Assembly (NCBI RefSeq): GCF_026914265.1
Contig: NC_069125.1
Location: 73,285,546 to 73,349,545 of the forward strand
Length of the DNA: 64,000 bases
From: Mya arenaria
Taxonomy: Eukaryota; Mollusca; Bivalvia; Myida; Myidae
Direction: 5' to 3'
Below the pieces are notes generated by a model. The model searched no databases. It worked only from the letters and a program-made list of their open reading frames with translations, and was not told the DNA's origin. Position 1 is the stretch's first letter, and each line of letters starts with the position of its first letter. Positions 36,301 through 47,500 of this stretch are shown in pieces. A program made the position numbers and the translations under genes.

Positions 36301-36790
36301 TTGTATCATTCAATACAATCGTTGTACTGAACTTGCTGATCTGAGATTTTTTTGGGTCACAATTTGTGAAGTTATTGACTTATCTTGCCTGTCAAAACTT
36401 AGTATAACATGTATCATTTGCACTCAAATAGAATCCAAAGTCTGCAGTTTGATAGTGTTTATGACCATATTTGTGGTATTTCAGGTGGCCGGGGTGGTCG
36501 TGGAGGTGGAGGTGGTGGCCGCGGTGGAGGCGGTTACGGTGGTGGTGGTGGTGGTGGCCGTGGTGGTGGCGGATACGGTGGTGGCCGCGGTGGTGACAGG
36601 TAGATGCAAAATTATTTGTTAAAACATTTGTTATATATTTAAAATTTTAAGTCTTAACATTCAAGTTTATGATTTGTTATTCAATGATTCTTCGACAGAT
36701 TTTGTTCAAGACCATTTTAGTGGATGCATATTAACATGAATTTTGTGTTGCAGGGGAGGTCGTGATGATAGACGATCAAGGCCATACTAG
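21474..36790 (+). CDS. FET-family RNA-binding protein (FUS/EWSR1/TAF15/cabeza type), complete, 15 coding exons
   Basis: Nuclear RNA- and DNA-binding protein acting in transcription and splicing. Coding exons: 21474-21486, 22957-22993, 23365-23452, 23692-23833, 23954-24031, 27512-27766, 28096-28153, 32729-32763, 33893-34038, 34931-35060, 35400-35531, 35769-35924, 36137-36235, 36485-36599, 36754-36790. All junctions are GT-AG with consistent phases; 1521 nt gives 506 residues. The order of domains is that of the FET family. Residues 1-119 are a Q/G/S/Y prion-like region (YSQQPG, YGQQS). Residues 120-256 are glycine-rich. Residues 257-342 are an RRM ([19 protein letters not shown]). Residues 343-383 are RGG. 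Residues 384-412 are a RanBP2 zinc finger with Cys388, 393, 404 and 407. Residues 413-494 are RGG. The C-terminus DDRRSRPY is a PY nuclear-localisation signal. The 13-nt first coding exon (ATG GCA GAC CAA C) is inferred from phase and its GTAAGC donor, and is the least certain part. Confidence 0.95.
21490..22950. other. FET intron 1
   Basis: AT-rich intron between the 13-nt start exon and the exon at 22957. Short open frames on both strands have no recognisable similarity. If the start exon were wrong, an alternative ATG exon would have to be in this interval. Confidence 0.5.
24244..24589. mobile_element. Harbinger-like MITE, copy 1, TTA target duplication
   Basis: Terminal inverted repeats begin GGCCTAAAAAAAA and end TTTTTTTTAGGCC. 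The element is flanked by TTA on both sides (24241-24243 and 24590-24592). The TIRs extend inward as catttggtt and aaccaaac. It carries an (AT)n microsatellite of about 25 bases near 24362-24387 and internal cgggttacccgaccctacct. A 3-bp TTA/TWA duplication is the hallmark of PIF/Harbinger elements. It is non-autonomous and lies in FET intron 5. Copy 2 is at 45984-46296. Confidence 0.75.
25255..26050 (+). mobile_element. Family C element, truncated copy
   Basis: Starts TTTTTAGCTCGACTATTTGAAG, the reverse complement of the right end of 16215-17695. Four to five units follow with aaattctggttaaggttttgcat and tactcaaccatccaaccta at about 178-bp spacing. The other terminus (hairpin plus CTCTTGTT) is missing; similarity stops at about 26050. 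It lies in FET intron 5. Confidence 0.7.
26226..26393 (-). pseudogene. Fragment resembling a TTF/hAT-type zinc-finger N-terminus
   Basis: A 55-codon frame from ATG at 26393 down to TAA at 26226 reads [17 protein letters not shown], then a segment like [16 protein letters not shown]. The pattern (basic run, W-x2-W-x3-FP-x-L, then a glycine turn) recalls the N-terminal lead-in to the zinc finger of transposon-derived TTF-type/ZNF862-like proteins. The expected C-x2-C is degraded (GYFSDC). About 250 bases away, 26630-26705 carries a repeated gggcag/cggggcaa motif also typical of dispersed sequence. It lies on the strand opposite FET. It may be a chance frame. Confidence 0.3.
28160..30445. other. 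FET intron 7, 5' half
   Basis: Mostly AT-rich intron. On the - strand 28540-29490 holds a start-like context (ATGGCTGACGGTGAAGC at 29489), donor- and acceptor-like sites and short open segments, which could be a small nested gene but could not be assembled in phase. Nothing else was recognised. Confidence 0.3.
30450..31170. repeat. 46-bp minisatellite in FET intron 7
   Basis: About 15 units built on acagctggttggcaggatca, attatcactgaatgt and cggccaataac, with a 46-bp spacing between the first agctgg landmarks (30461 and 30507). Some units carry insertions such as aatgattttcattgcaaagc, which recurs twice in the array and suggests a higher-order duplication. Confidence 0.8.
31180..32720. other. 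FET intron 7, 3' half
   Basis: AT-rich intron leading to the acceptor cattccag at 32728. No recognisable exon or repeat family; a pyrimidine tract (ttttttcctttttttcttttcttttt) lies near 31530. Confidence 0.45.
32770..34925. other. FET introns 8 and 9 around the RRM exon
   Basis: Two AT-rich introns of about 1.1 and 0.9 kb on either side of the exon 33893-34038. No repeats or additional exons were recognised. Confidence 0.5.
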
Positions 36791-37228
36791 GCATAAATAC
36801 AGTCATATTTCCACCCATCACAGTCAACATGGCTGCTCTACGAGCTCTCCACTCCTGCTCAAAGTGCCGACATCAGACAGTTTTAAACAGAAACCACTGT
36901 GCTTTTACTTAAACATAAACTTGGGTCATGATAGCCTAACAATCACTTTTACAGCAATGGACATATGTGTTATTTTTATTAAAACATGAACAATTTGTAA
37001 GCGATATATTTGTCATACAGAAAAGGTGTCAAGTCCTGATTAAGGATAGACTAAGTTAGCTTGTGTGTAGTATTCATTGGTTTTGCCAATGGAAATATCT
37101 GTCTGATATTTTGTAGCATTGTCTTTAAACATCATCCTTGTGTTTTGTCTCTCATTTGTTTCCATTTTAAATCATGTTTTCATGTAACATCCTCTTGTAT
37201 ACATTTTAGATGTTGTAAATATTTGGCG

Positions 37229-37373
37229 AATAAATCTTGTCAATTACTTGAGAATTTTACTACTTATCTGAATCAAGGCATGTCAACACTGCTGCACAAA
37301 TATGCCTTAGTGATAGGCTCAAGTATATCATAGACATTCTTAAGATAATGTCTTGCTTAATTTTATAAATAAA
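37229..37373 (+). other. FET 3' UTR poly(A) signals
   Basis: Two AATAAA hexamers, at 37229-37234 and 37368-37373, lie about 440 and 580 bases after the FET stop at 36788-36790. The 3' UTR is T-rich and has no repeat until about 37500. Either signal, or both, could be used. Confidence 0.55.
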
Positions 37374-37499
37374 ATAATACCTAAAAAGCTTCGAACCAGA
37401 ACTAGGTGCTTGCCCTTTCATGTTATTGTTTTTTGGCGATACTATAATGTTTTACTGCCCTTATGAGATGTGGTGTAAAGAATTAATTTTTCCCAATTA

Positions 37500-38273
37500 T
37501 AACTGTACCGTCTGTTCATTCGTCTGTCTGGTTTTTAATGTCAAAGCTATAGCTTTGTCATGCGTGGAGCGATTTTGAAATTACTTGGCACGTGTTTAAT
37601 ACATAAAGACGATGTGTTGCATGAAGACCTACCTCCCTACCTAAAAAGTTAAAGGTCACACGAAAAGGTTTATCATTATAGAAAGCTGATTGTATGCATA
37701 TACATTAAAGTTGGTCATGTCACGGCTGTAACTTTGTCATGCACAGAGAGACTTTAAAATAAATTGGCATACCCAATATGTATTCGGTATATAAAGATGT
37801 GTTATGTGCATGACCCATGCCTACCTCAAAGTTCAAGGTCACACTAGTCATGCTGCATTTATGCACAGGGTGTAGTTTGTTGTGCCATGGCTGAAACTTT
37901 GTCATGCAGTGAGGGATTTTAAAATAAATTGGCACATGTGTTTGGTACATAAAGACTAAGTGTTATGTGCAAGACCCAATACCCTACCTCAAAGGTCACA
38001 CCTGGAGTTAAATCTTTATGGAAATTCTGAATGTTGCGTATATGCACACAATAGTATGTTTAGTGGTGTGCAGGCTGTAACTGTCGTGCAGAAAGGGATT
38101 TTAGAATTAATTGGCTCATGTGTTCAGTACTTAAAGATGATGTTTCAAGTGCAAGACCCACGTCCCTATATCGTATATTGGGCAACTGTGTTCAGGTATA
38201 ATGGCTTTCTTGAATGTAGGTATTTTAGTAATAGCATAATAGCAGTATGATAGTGTTTATAATAGCTCTTGTT
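37500..38273 (+). mobile_element. Family A element, diverged copy
   Basis: Begins gtaccgtctgttcattcgtctgtctgg, a degraded form of the CGTC tract. Four degraded units follow (ggctgtaactttgtcatgc, gattttaaaataaattggcacatgtgtt, gtgcaagaccc). It ends agctcttgtt at 38264-38273, the family A terminus. Divergence is far greater than among the other copies, so it is an older insertion. Confidence 0.65.
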
Positions 38274-38279
38274 AATTAA

Positions 38280-39325
38280 TATAATCTATCAACTTAGATA
38301 ATAACCCATTATGTTTGATGAAGTTTTGGATCAACACAATGTATGTTTTAAGTGTTTATTTCCAAAATTTTAATACAAGCTTGTCTGTATTTCGGACACA
38401 AGGCCTTTTAGTTTCACTATTGATTGGTCTATAATCATTATAAACAGCTCCAGTCCGATACGGTGCATACTTATGCATTAATGAATATGATAAAAAGCAA
38501 CGGATTTTTAACCATTTGGTTTAGAAATAACATCCTGATCGGTTGGCCTGTGTATCGATGAATAAGATGTAAGCAGTGTGAAGGGTGGCCAATGCAAGAC
38601 ACTGATTCCCTAGACAATACTGAATCCTATTTATTTCAAGAAGTCACTACATTTGATTTTAAGCAACCACTGTAACATCTACCTCAGGTAAGACTTTTTT
38701 GTTGAATAGAGTACTCTGTTGAAATGATTTTATTGGTAAATATTCTTAGCTTAAAAGGGAAATCTGGTGGTAAAGATTAATTACCAAACACCTTAGCTGG
38801 ATCTTTGTTAAGGGGAGGTTAAAAAGTTTTGATTACTTGGTGTGAGCAACAGTGTGGCAGTGATAGTCTTACAAAGCATCATGTTCTGTACAACTATTCA
38901 GCAAATTGATGATGGGACTCTTGCTGGAACATGGGCCATGGAGTCCTAGAGAAGTCGCGGCTTGCAGATAGACGCTTTGTGTACAGTATCTGTAAATTGT
39001 TTTAATCTAACTGGGGTTGCTGAGCTGAAAGCTTTGTAGTGCTCCAAATTGCCAAATGTTTTGGGGTCATGTGTATATAGCTGAAATATTGCTTCAACCT
39101 CAACGAATTGTGTGAAGAACTGAAATTAAAGTCACCGACACAATTACACCTTTTAACACCAAGAGCATAGATCCAGCAACACACTTATGACAAATAGGTT
39201 ATGAAGGTCAAGGTTGTAACTTTGTTCTGCAAAATGGAGTTTAGAATTAACTTGTAGCGTATCAATTCATAATCTTTACTAGCAATGGAACATTGTACAG
39301 TCACATGCAAATGAAATCAATCCAA
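38280..39325. other. FET-UPB1 intergenic, nothing recognised
   Basis: Unique-looking AT-rich sequence. The largest open frames are about 60 codons and show no recognisable motif. Confidence 0.4.
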
Positions 39326-39329
39326 TGTA

Positions 39330-40200
39330 ACCAAACGATGCAATACGACAGAACCAGGTTTTCATTGATTGACGGAAGAACTTCAGCCTTAACTGTGAGG
39401 TTCAGATTCAACTGTTTTTCTATTTAAGTGACATTGACCATGACAGTAGGGACTCCAAATTCAATTACATGAAAGGTTGCCAAAATGATCCCTGTCTTGG
39501 ATGTTCTTGACCATGCATTATAGGACTTGCCATTAAGGTTCACTATGATGAGGCAGCGTGCCAGGCTTTAGGTCTCAAAGGTCCAAGGTAAGAGGTCAAA
39601 GGTTGAAATGATCCTTGTCTGGGCTGTTTCTTGACTGCATTATATAATTTCAAAAAAACTTGCCATGAAGGTTCAACATGATGAGGCGGCGTGTCATGCA
39701 CAAGACCCGGGTCTGCACCTCAAAGATCAAGGCCATGCTTGGAGGTCAAATGGTGAAATGATCCTTGTATGGGCTGTATCTTAATCATACATTATAGGAT
39801 TTCAAAAAAAACTTTGCATGAAGGTTCACCATGCTGAGGTGTAGAATCGCGGGTACATGTATTGTTCAATGCCTAAAAGAGCATAATGTCTGGGTCAAAG
39901 ACTCATGTCGCCATTTTGCGTCTAGTCTATCTTAAGTAACAGGGACCTTGACCCTAGTGGCCCTGAGTACAATTCCCTAAAAGATCTCCATAAACTCTTC
40001 GTATATACCAAGTTTGGTCACAATATATCAATCCTAACTTCTATTTTTAGTAGCAGTGACCTTGACCCGAAGGCACCAAACGTTAGCCCATGTAAGTTCT
40101 CCATAATCTCTCACTTAATTTATTTCGTACCATGAGTTTGATGAATATTGATGTTCCTCATTCTAAAAACCAGGTTCACATTGTGAAAACCCTGGTTTAT
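39330..40200. mobile_element. Family B element, diverged copy
   Basis: Starts with aacgatgcaatacgac followed by AGAACCAGGTTTTCATTG. It ends with AAAACCAGGTTCAC, ttgTGAAAACCCTGGTTTATAA near 40165-40200. The core mixes agtgaccttgaccc and aagtttggtcacaatat units with gaggtcaaaggttgaaatgatcc units at about 39590-39840. It is more complex than the 8.6-kb copy and may be a composite. Confidence 0.5.
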
Positions 40201-40344
40201 AACCTTTGATTTCTACACCCCCACTTCCAAAAATAGCCTGTATTTCGCAACATATTTTGACCTAGCCTCATGGAAACCCCCCCAGATATATGACAATTTT
40301 CAATACAAGAAATTGTGCACCTTGGAATTTATTAAACTCCCCCT

Positions 40345-40860
40345 AGTGAAGTGGGTATATAGGAATCAATCTTTTTGTTGTGGCCGTCCTGTTTTTGGCT
40401 GGTTCATATCTTTCTCATTCATGGTTTGAAAATATTTGGCAGAAGTGACCACCATAGCATGAGGATGCATCGGGCACAAGACCCGTGTCACTTCCTTCAA
40501 GGTCAAGATCACAGCAACCTTTCAAACCTTGTTGGTTTTGCTATATAAGCCTAACTGATAATAGTTCTTGTACCATCCACATCTTTCTCATTCATTGATG
40601 GATTTTAGATTAATTTGGCAGAAGTGACCAACATAGCATGATAATGTGTCAGGCACATCCCCCATTTCCCTTTGTTCAAGGTCAGATCACCAACAGTATT
40701 TGTTCAAGACTATTCATTCTTTGACAGAATATTGTTGATGATGGGAACTCGTGCCACTGGGGATTTGTTAAATTTCTTGTACCAAAAGTTAGACGATAGT
40801 TATAGATGTCGACTTAGTAAAAGATGGTCCTTAGCATCTCAAATCAAGAACTAGTAGATC
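40345..40860 (+). mobile_element. Family E dispersed repeat, short copy
   Basis: Begins cccctagtgaagtgggtatatagg, then two units with atctttctcattcatgg, ttggcagaagtgaccaccatagcatgaggatg and gtcacttccttcaaggtc. The same sequence occurs in reverse complement at about 42200-42955, so the two copies form an inverted pair about 1.4 kb apart. Confidence 0.6.
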
Positions 40861-40864
40861 ACCA

Positions 40865-42150
40865 AGAGTATCTGTCCTAGGCTATTTAAACTTTGTCAGT
40901 ATATTGTTTCACATGTGGCCTTGTGCATCTTTGTTATATTTGAGAAACTATGGCTTCATAATTATTGCTGTCAAATTGTTTGAAAGATTTGTCAAAATTA
41001 TTTTCTGTTTCATGCCTCAAAAACTTTGATACAGCACTGAAAAAATGTTTAGCTTTATTACATCAAGCACCATGTATATATAAACATAAATACAAATATT
41101 CCTGTGACTAGCAAATTATAGTTCTAAAACCAAACCAGATCAGTCTGAGTATATGAGGTACAATTGTCAATGCTATTAAAAGTATATTTTAATATGTTTT
41201 AGGAATTGACTGTTAAAATTTGAATGGGTTGACTTCAGAAAACTTCACTACAAAAGCAAGTTATCTTATTACACAAAAACCAACATGGAACAGAATCAAT
41301 TACGTGCATTTACCAATCCAAATTCAAGATGATTATTTATAGAGCGCACCTTGTGGAAAAATGTGTAATACATGTACCTATGTACAAACAATAAAGACAA
41401 TCCCATGTGAGTATAATCTTGATGTTTGTAAAGAGCTTATACTAACGAAATCATTGTATAAAGATTGCTATAAACATGAACAATATAAACATCTACATAT
41501 GTTCTCATATGCTAAGAGGTTTCAGTTGATGATTTAAAACCACTTTGCTGATTGTTACTAACTAAAGGTGTCAGGGTGAATAATTTTTCATATAGGAAAT
41601 TGGTACATTGCAGAAGGTGGAAAGGAGATTCTTTTCATAGGCACTAAATTTGGCTGTAAAAATACTGCAAAAGTCTTAAATAAGTTTTACATATTAAAAA
41701 CAGATTGTAAAATGTATGGACATAATGCAGTACAGCTAACACTCAGAAACTATACAACCCTCTACACTCAGCATTAACAAATATATATTTTAACAAATTT
41801 GTGAAGCAAAGGAATGTGTTTTTGAAGTCTTTTTTTCCTTATCTTCATGCAGACACCTCCATAGAACTGTTTCTGAAAAATAAAAATAAATGCAATTGAA
41901 ATCAACCGAGGATCAAAATCATGTGCATTAATAGAGATAAAATTCATTTAATTACGACACCTGGTTCAAACTTGAATGTGATAAATACCACAGCACACCA
42001 AAATGTCGGAAATACTGCCCGAATGCAATCTTGAAACATGACTAACAGATTAGTCAGACAGACAGACTCATCCTTATCTTATGAATGCAACTTCTGCCAT
42101 ATTGTATTGAAATCCAACCATGATTGAAAAAGATATTGACCACACACAAA
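40865..42150. other. Intergenic between inverted family E copies
   Basis: AT-rich sequence without a recognisable gene. A T-rich block at 41818-41860 (gtttttgaagtctttttttcc) precedes cttatcttcatgcagacacc, but no coherent exon follows. Confidence 0.4.
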
Positions 42151-42179
42151 CTATCATTAGTAAGGCTTTTTCAGGAAAA

Positions 42180-42955
42180 CTCAATTTACTCAGTGGTTTA
42201 GGGTAAGGTTGCTTGAACCTTGATCTTAAAAGGAAGGGACACCAGTCTTGTGTGTGACCTCATCCTATTGTGGAGGCTTCTTGGAAATTTTTTTTAAAAC
42301 CAAACCATGAATGAGAAAGAAATGGACCGGCCAAGAAACATACTAAGTTCAGATGGATGCTGTGACCTTGGCCTTAAAAGTAGGGACATGGGTTGTGTGG
42401 GCAACATGTCCTCATACTTTAATGGTCACTCTTGCCAAATGATATTAAAATCCAACATTAAATGACAAAAGATATGAACCTGAAACATAATATAATCAGT
42501 AAGGCTTATACAGCAAAATATACTTAGTTCAGAAGGTTGGTGTGACCTTCACCTCAAAAGGTAGGGACAACAGGTTGAAGGGCAACACATCCTCATACTT
42601 TGGTGGTCACTTCTGCCATATTATTTGAAAATCCCACCATCAATGAGAAAGATCTGGACTGGACACAAATAATTATCAATAAGGCTTACATAGCAAAACA
42701 AATGTTCAGAAGTTCATATAGGTTGCTGTGACATTGACTTTGAAGGCAGGGACATTGGTCTTCAGCGTGACACGTCCCCATACTATGGTGATCACTTCTG
42801 CCAAATAATTTTAAAATCCAACCATGAAGGAGAAAGATATGGACCGGACAAAAACTAGACAGATGGACAAAAACGGGAAGGAATGATGTGGACTATGGAT
42901 GATAAACAATATAGTGCCCACTTCACTGTCAAGTAGGGTTATAAAAATCAGGTCC
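42180..42955 (-). mobile_element. Family E element, inverted copy
   Basis: About four units of roughly 185 bp; the landmark cctcatactttaatggtcac or its variants recurs at about 42402, 42586 and 42772. The unit also holds aaatccaaccatgaatgagaaagatatggac. It ends with gcccacttcactgtcaagtagggttataaa, the reverse complement of the start of 40345. Confidence 0.65.
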
Positions 42956-42962
42956 CAGTTTT

Positions 42963-44223
42963 AACAAGAGGGCCAAATGGCCCTGAATCGCTCACCTGTC
43001 ATATATTGCACATTCTTCACTATAACACATATAGAGAAAACCCATCAGCCCCGGGGTGTGGCCAATTTTGACCCCAGGGCCATAATTTGAACAAACTTTG
43101 TAGAGGTCCACTAGACGATGAATCATGCCAAATATCTAAGCTCTAAGCCACGTAAGTTCAGAGGATATGATTTTTGAAGTTTTCACTATAAACATATAGA
43201 GAAAACCCATGACCCCCAAGGGGGCGGGGCCAATTTTGACCCCAAGGCCATAATTTGAACAATCTTTGTAGAGGTCCACTAGACGATGATCATGCCAAAT
43301 ATCTAAGCTCTAGTCCAAGTAAGTTCAGAGGAGAAGATTTTTGAAGTTTTAACTATAAACATATAGAGAATACCCTAACCCCGCAGGGCGGGGCCAATTT
43401 TGACCCCAAGGCCATAATTTGAACAATCTTTGTAGAGGTCCACTAGACGATGAATCATGCCAAATATCTAAGCTCTAAGCAACGTAAGCTCAGAGATTTT
43501 TTATTTTTTTTACTATAAACATATAGAGAAAACCCATGACCCCCCAGGGCGGGGCCAATTTTGACCCCAAGGCCATAATTTGAACAACATTTGTAGAGGT
43601 CCACTAGACGATGAATCATGCCAAATATCTAAGCTCTAGTCCAAGTTCAGAGGAGAAGATTTTTGAAGTTTTAACTATAAACATATAGAGAATACCCATG
43701 ACCCCCCGGGGCGGGCCAATTTTGACCCCAGGGCCATAATTTGAACAAACTTTGTAGAGGTCCACTAGACGATGAATCATGCCAAATATCTTAGCTCTAG
43801 GCCAAGTAAGTTCAGAGGAGAAGATTTTTTAAGTTTTCACTATAAACATATAGAGAAAACCCATGACCCCCCGGGGCGGGGCCAATTTTGACCCAAGGGC
43901 CATAATTTGAACAATCTTGGTAGAGGACCATTTGGTGATCCTACCTACCATATATCAACGGCCTAAGCCTTGTGGTTTGGGAGAAGAAGTTTTTCCTTTA
44001 GGTTGCCATGGCAACCAGAGTTCTGCATGGAATTGAATTCTTTGAACAACTTTGATAGAAGACCACCCAAGGAACATTCCTATGAAGTTTTATTAATATT
44101 GGCACAGCGGTTAAGGAGGAGATGTCTTTTAAGTAAATTGTTGATGGACGACGCACGACGGACGCCGGACAAAAGGCGATCACAAAAGCTCACCTTGTCA
44201 CAAAGTGACAGGTGAGCTAAAAA
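42963..44223. mobile_element. Family D element, both termini present
   Basis: Left end AACAAGA, hairpin GGGCC-aaat-GGCCC, then GCTCACCTGTC. Right end GACAGGTGAGC followed by TAAAAA at 44207-44223; the subterminal repeats are exact inverses. The core has six units of about 160 bp (tataaacatatagagaaaaccc, ccaattttgacccc, aggtccactagacgatgaatcatgcc). A unique segment at about 43930-44160 ends in gacggacgccggac. It lies just downstream of UPB1. Confidence 0.8.
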
Positions 44224-44520
44224 TGCTGAATCTATACAGAATAATTCAAGATTAAATGGAAGGGATGTACAAATCTTAGTGGACAGCGAGAGTTTCGCTC
44301 TTATATGAAACTTCAATTCAATTAAATGTATCCAAATATATGACATAAAATTAAATTTAAATAACAACCATGAACTAAAGCCATAAATCTTATGTCTGGT
44401 TTAGAAAAGTATGAGGGGTTATTGCATTAGACTAGTGAACCAATGTGCTCCAAAGTGTAATTCATTTGAGTATCATACACTCCAGGCGCAAACTTCATAC
44501 TCAAAGTGCCATTGTGAATA

Positions 44521-47500
44521 TTACCAATTTTCCTTGACAATGTCTGGAACATAGTCTGGTTTCACAGCTTCAGTCAGCTCTCTTGCATACATGTCAAGCC
44601 GCTGAGTCATCTGAAAAACACAGATATACACTTTTTCATCACAATTCAGTGCCAGTACTTATAATTGTAAAGCAACAGATTTAATTAAGAAGTTGTAATA
44701 GGCAGAAACTAAAGAACGAATATATGACTGTTCCATCTGTGATTAACTTCTCATAACCTTAACTTATGACAATGGAAACAAGAGCTGTCACAGTATGTGA
44801 TGAATGCCCCCGAATGTGACATTGACCTATGAACAAGGTCAGTACATGAAAAGTTGATCTTGCCTTTATTGTCAAATAAATATGGCAAGTTATTTTAAAT
44901 TGCCACTGAGCCTTAAAAAAATACCACCCATACTTGACAACCTACACTCCTATGTCCTTATATTCAGCATTCCATTGTGAATAAACACTAAGTGTATCTT
45001 TCACCTTAGAGGTAGGGACATGGGTCTTGCACGCGACACGTCATCTTGGTATGTCAAACACATGTGGCAAGTTATTTTAAAATCTGTCCATACAAGAAAA
45101 AGTTACAGCCCGGACACAACAACCTATACTCTATGTCCTTTTATGCAGCATTCCATTGTGAATAAACACCTAAGTGTGACCTTGACCTTAGAGTTAGGGA
45201 CACGGGTCTTGCACACGACACATCATCATGGTATGTCAAACACATGACAAAAGTACTTTTAAAATCTGTCCATACAAGAGAAAGTAACAGCCCGGACACG
45301 ACAACCTATACTCTGTTTCCTTATATGCAGCATTCCATTGTGAACAAACATTAAGTGTGACCTTGTACTTAGAGGTAGGGACACGGGTCTTGCAAGCAAC
45401 ACATCGTCTTGGTATGTCCAACACATGTGGCAAGTCATTTTAAAATCTGTCCATACATAGGAAAGTTGCAGCCCGGACACGACAACCTATACTCTATGTC
45501 CTTATATGTAGCGTTCCATTGTGAATAGACACCTTAGTGTGACCTTGAACTTAGAGGTAGGGACACAGGTCTTGCACGCAACATGTTGTATTGGTATGTC
45601 CAACACATGTGGCAAGTCATTTTAAAATCTGTCCATACAAAGGAAAGTTGCAGCCCGGACACGACAACCTATACTCTATGTCCTTATATGCAGCATTCCA
45701 TTGTGAATAGACACCTAAGTGTGACCTTGACCTTAGAGGTAGGGACACAGGTCTTGCACCTGACACGCTGTCTTGATATGTAGGTTAACATGTGGCAAGT
45801 TATTTTAAAATCCATCCATACAAGAGAAAGTTACAGCCCGGACACAACAACCTATACTCTATGTCCTTATATGCAGCATTCAATTGTTAATAAACACGAA
45901 GTGTGACCTTGACCTTAAAGGTAGGGACATGGGTCTTGCACGCGACACATCGTCTTGGTATGTCAAACACATGTGGCAAGTTAGGCCTAAAAAAAAAAAT
46001 GTCCATTTCGGGTTACCCGACCCTACCTATAAAAATGCGCCGACCCTAACTATTTTTTTCCGTTTCTGAGCCAAAAAAATATTCGTTAGCGAATAGAGAG
46101 TTACGAAGAGCGGATAAATGTAGATTTTAATCGGAATTATTGTTTATATGATAAAACAAAGTCAGGCAATGACAGTTATGTAGGAAAGACTGCCATGTGC
46201 AAGAAAACACTCTGCACTTCAACAGATTTTGAAAAAAAAAAATCCCTACCTAGAAATTTTGGGAAGGTTACCCTAAACAATTTTCTTTTTTTGGCCTTAT
46301 TTTAAAATCTGTCCATACAAGAGAAAGTTACAGCCTGGACACAACAACCTATACTCTATGTTCTTATATAATATTATGCAGCTTTCCATTGTGAATAAAC
46401 AACTAAGTGTGAGCCTGACCTTAGAGATAGGGAAATGGGTCTTGCACGCGACACGTCGTCTTGGTATGTCAAACACATGTGGCAAGTTATTTTAAAATCT
46501 GTCCATAAAAGAAAAAGTGACAGACCGGACACGACAACCTATACTCTATGTCCTTATATGCAGCATTCCATTGTGAATAGACACCGAAGTGTGACCTTGA
46601 CCTTAGAGACAGGGACACGGGTCTGGCACACGACACGTTTTCTTGGTATGTCGAACACATGTGGCAAGTTATTTTAAAATCTGTCCTTACAAGGGAAAGT
46701 CACGGCCCGAATACGACAACCTATATTCTGTGTCCTTCTATGCAGCATTCCTTTGTGAATAAACACGGAGTGTGACCTTGACCTTAGTGGTAGGGACACG
46801 GGTCATGCACGTGACACGTTGTCTTGGTATGTCAAATACATGTGGCAAGTTAATTTAAAATCTGTCCATACAAGAGAAAGTTACAGCCTGGACATGAGTT
46901 TTTGAACCAGACACACGGACGGACGGACTGACGGACGGACAGTGCGATTTTAATATGCCCACTTCCGACGGCATAAAAATGATGATTGAGTATTGATAAT
47001 AATAGGATCAAAATTGATATATCTTAACGCTATATGAACTGAAGTCTTGACCTGCTCAACACCAGTACTGTAGTTCTAGACAGCTCAACAACTGTATGAA
47101 TTACTTACCTGTTGACCCCACCAGTACTGTAGTCCTAGACAGCTCACCAACTGTATAAATTGCATAACTATTGACCACCTAAACCGTAGTTCTAACAAGC
47201 TCACCAACTGTATGGTTTGCCTACCTGTTGACCACCACCAGTACTGTATTCCTAACAAGCTCACCAACTGTATGAATTGCTTACCTGTTGACCACCACCA
47301 GTACTGTAGTACCAACCAGCTATCTAACTGTATGACTTGTTTACCTGTTCACCACCTGTACTGAAGTTTTTACCTGTTCGCAGCCTGTACTGAAGTTTTT
47401 ACCTGCACACCACCTTATTCTGTCCTTATATGTACACCACAGTCATGTTCTTACCTGCACACCACCTGTCCTTATCTGCACACCACCTGTCCATAACTGC

